Source: Bacteroides sp. (GTDB taxonomy: Bacteria; Bacteroidota; Bacteroidia; Bacteroidales; Muribaculaceae). Taken from it: a stretch of 64,000 nt of DNA. The stretch's first letter is position 1. Every line of letters starts with the position of its first letter. The stretch is taken from assembly GCA_014802325.1 (NCBI GenBank), contig JAAVCK010000019.1, forward strand, positions 1 through 64,000, read 5' to 3'. A program made the position numbers and the translations under genes. The notes under the pieces are model-generated. The model ran no database searches. It saw only the letters and a list, made by a program, of their open reading frames with translations, and was not told the origin of the DNA. Positions 63,554 to 64,000 of the stretch are shown here, piece after piece.

Positions 63554-64000
63554 ATGAAACGCAACATCAAGCTCTCGCTGCCCCATCTCTCGGGAAGTGA
63601 ACAGAAATATATCGACGAAGCCATGCGCGATTGCTGGATCGTACCCCTCGGTCCTCATGTCGACGAATTTGAGCATCGGCTTGAAAATTATCTCAGATGC
63701 TCTCAGGTAGTAGCCCTTAGCGCCGGGACAGCCGCTATACATCTCGGCCTCGTGATGCTCGATGTAAAAGCCGGCGATGAAGTGATAGTACAGGATCTCA
63801 CTTTCTCGGCAAGCGCCAATCCGGTGCGTTATCAGGGTGCCACTCCGGTATTCGTTGACTCCGAGCCCGACACTTGGAACATGTCGCCCGATCTCCTCCG
63901 CCATGCTATAGACGATCGCATTAAAGTCACCGGTCGAAAGCCTAAAGCCATAATTCCGGTACATCTATACGGTATGCCGGCCAAGATGGATGAGATAAGA
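63554..64000 (+). CDS. DegT/DnrJ/EryC1/StrS family aminotransferase (partial)
   Basis: The first 149 codons of a PLP-dependent sugar aminotransferase are present before the window ends. The start MKRNIKLSLPHLSG is followed by family segments SGSEQKYIDEAMRDCWIVPLG, ALSAGTAAIHLGL (about 55-67), GDEVIVQDLTFSASANPV, and IPVHLYGMPAKMD near the edge. Members make amino sugars for surface polysaccharides. It starts 2 bp after the Dabb gene. The catalytic Lys lies beyond the window. Confidence 0.9.
   Translation, partial: MKRNIKLSLPHLSGSEQKYIDEAMRDCWIVPLGPHVDEFEHRLENYLRCSQVVALSAGTAAIHLGLVMLDVKAGDEVIVQDLTFSASANPVRYQGATPVFVDSEPDTWNMSPDLLRHAIDDRIKVTGRKPKAIIPVHLYGMPAKMDEIR

Overview
The window looks like a chromosomal segment from a gut Bacteroidales bacterium, most likely a Muribaculaceae (Duncaniella/Muribaculum-like) relative. 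The evidence is the repeated Bacteroidetes promoter form (TTTG-N19/20-TAnnTTTG), the near absence of Shine-Dalgarno sequences, the complete Bat aerotolerance operon, a Rho factor with a long disordered insert, archaeal-type prolyl-tRNA synthetase, and several Bacteroidales-only families (DUF4924, DUF4925, DUF4450, DUF6377). The genus is inference; no rRNA is present.

Layout. 1-1.05 kb: the probable end of an insertion sequence that has cut off the front of a capA-like gene. 1.1-2.4 kb: type II NADH dehydrogenase. 2.4-4.5 kb: a non-coding and decayed stretch with a hairpin cluster, a frameshifted pseudogene, a small secreted protein, a strong candidate structured RNA on the minus strand and the RNase P RNA. 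4.5-14.5 kb: housekeeping genes (DUF4924, prfC, a glycosyltransferase, two transporters, a Crp/Fnr regulator, rho-nadC). 14.6-16.2 kb: small membrane and secreted proteins plus a second RNA-like locus. 16.3-26.5 kb: a rhamnogalacturonan-degradation cluster made of a minus-strand acetylesterase and a divergent four-gene operon (glycosidase-like lipoprotein, DUF4450 protein, GH106 rhamnosidase, GH105 unsaturated uronyl hydrolase), with no SusC/SusD pair in view. 26.6-27.8 kb: a HipA-like kinase overlapping a DUF3037 gene. 27.7-33 kb: miaA, pepT and a GumN-ABC-GntR operon. 33-43.4 kb: PBP1A, fumarase, a DUF4925 lipoprotein, B12-dependent ribonucleotide reductase, a nitroreductase, and the hpt-adk pair.

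43.5-51.3 kb: a DUF6377 sensor-regulator, a candidate small RNA, a sigma factor, a GNAT-TPR fusion, proS, a polyprenyl-phosphate glycosyltransferase, and a translationally coupled HU pair. The second HU protein carries a membrane segment and a periplasmic LysM-like end. 51.4-60 kb: the Bat operon (moxR, DUF58, DUF4381-like, batA, batB, batC, batD, batE). 60.1-64 kb: a small HTH protein, a universal stress protein, rpiB, a DAHP synthase-chorismate mutase fusion, a Dabb protein and the start of a DegT aminotransferase that runs off the end.

The strongest leads for something new are the HU-transmembrane-LysM protein with its partner HU, the rod-shaped RNA locus next to rnpB, the small RNA before the sigma factor whose terminator loop can pair with its own 5' region, and the HipA-like/DUF3037 pair. 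No tRNA, CRISPR array or complete insertion sequence was seen.
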